Part shown: piece after piece, positions 6,334 through 6,336 of the stretch
Numbering within the stretch: position 1 is the first letter of the stretch
Layout of the letters: each line of letters begins with the position of its first letter
Origin: Methylobacteriaceae bacterium
Lineage (GTDB): Bacteria; Pseudomonadota; Alphaproteobacteria; Rhizobiales; Beijerinckiaceae
DNA: 6,336 nucleotides
Assembly (NCBI GenBank): GCA_019247255.1
Contig: JAFAPJ010000389.1
Coordinates: 1-6,336 of the forward strand
Reading direction: 5' to 3'
Notes under the pieces: model-generated
Seen by the model: only the letters and a program-made list of their open reading frames with translations
Database searches by the model: none
What the model was told of the DNA's origin: nothing
Translations under genes and position numbers: made by a program

Positions 6334-6336
6334 AGC

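Noticed and set aside
6268..6336. Promoter for the secretion operon (CTTGCC as a -35 box)
   Set aside because: No acceptable -10 box lies at 16-18 bases from it; the match is too weak to report.

Overview
The window is very GC-rich. Three 60-base lines counted by hand gave about 57 % and 67 % G+C inside the left-hand gene and about 78 % inside the Sel1-repeat gene. Coding is dense and mostly on the minus strand. The transporter and adaptor proteins resemble, from memory, the HlyB/HlyD-type proteins of Hyphomicrobiales (Methylobacterium and relatives). An alphaproteobacterial chromosome or large plasmid is therefore the best guess, but this rests on recall and composition, not on a marker gene.

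Layout from left to right: (1) 1-102, plus strand, the C-terminal end of an unrecognised gene. (2) 103-147, a short convergent gap with hairpins that could act as a bidirectional terminator. (3) 148-708, minus strand, a 186-residue conserved-hypothetical-like protein that is visibly less GC-rich than its neighbours. (4) 764-2596, minus strand, a 610-residue protein built almost wholly of Sel1-like (TPR-type) repeats. (5) 2613-3986, minus strand, a HlyD-family periplasmic adaptor of a type I secretion system. (6) 3976-4818, minus strand, an ABC ATPase (nucleotide-binding) domain. (7) 4828-6267, minus strand, a degenerate C39-peptidase-like domain plus the transmembrane domain of the same ABC exporter. 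(8) 6268-6336, the leader of this gene, with a nested inverted repeat.

Items 4-7 read as one right-to-left operon: ABC exporter, then membrane-fusion protein, then Sel1-repeat protein. Junctions are tight: an 11-bp overlap between the ATPase and HlyD, and 16 bp between HlyD and the Sel1 gene. The exporter and adaptor would form the inner-membrane and periplasmic parts of a type I secretion system. The outer-membrane channel (TolC type) and the secreted substrate are not in the window. Because the peptidase-like domain lacks its catalytic residues, the likely substrate is an RTX-type protein exported without leader cleavage.

The most striking observation is an in-frame amber codon at 4828-4830. 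It cuts what is normally one HlyB-like polypeptide exactly in the linker between the membrane domain and the ATPase. Both halves are in the same reading frame and have intact motifs. This is a recent nonsense mutation, a sequence error, or a split transporter made by termination and re-initiation at a GTG nine bases further on.
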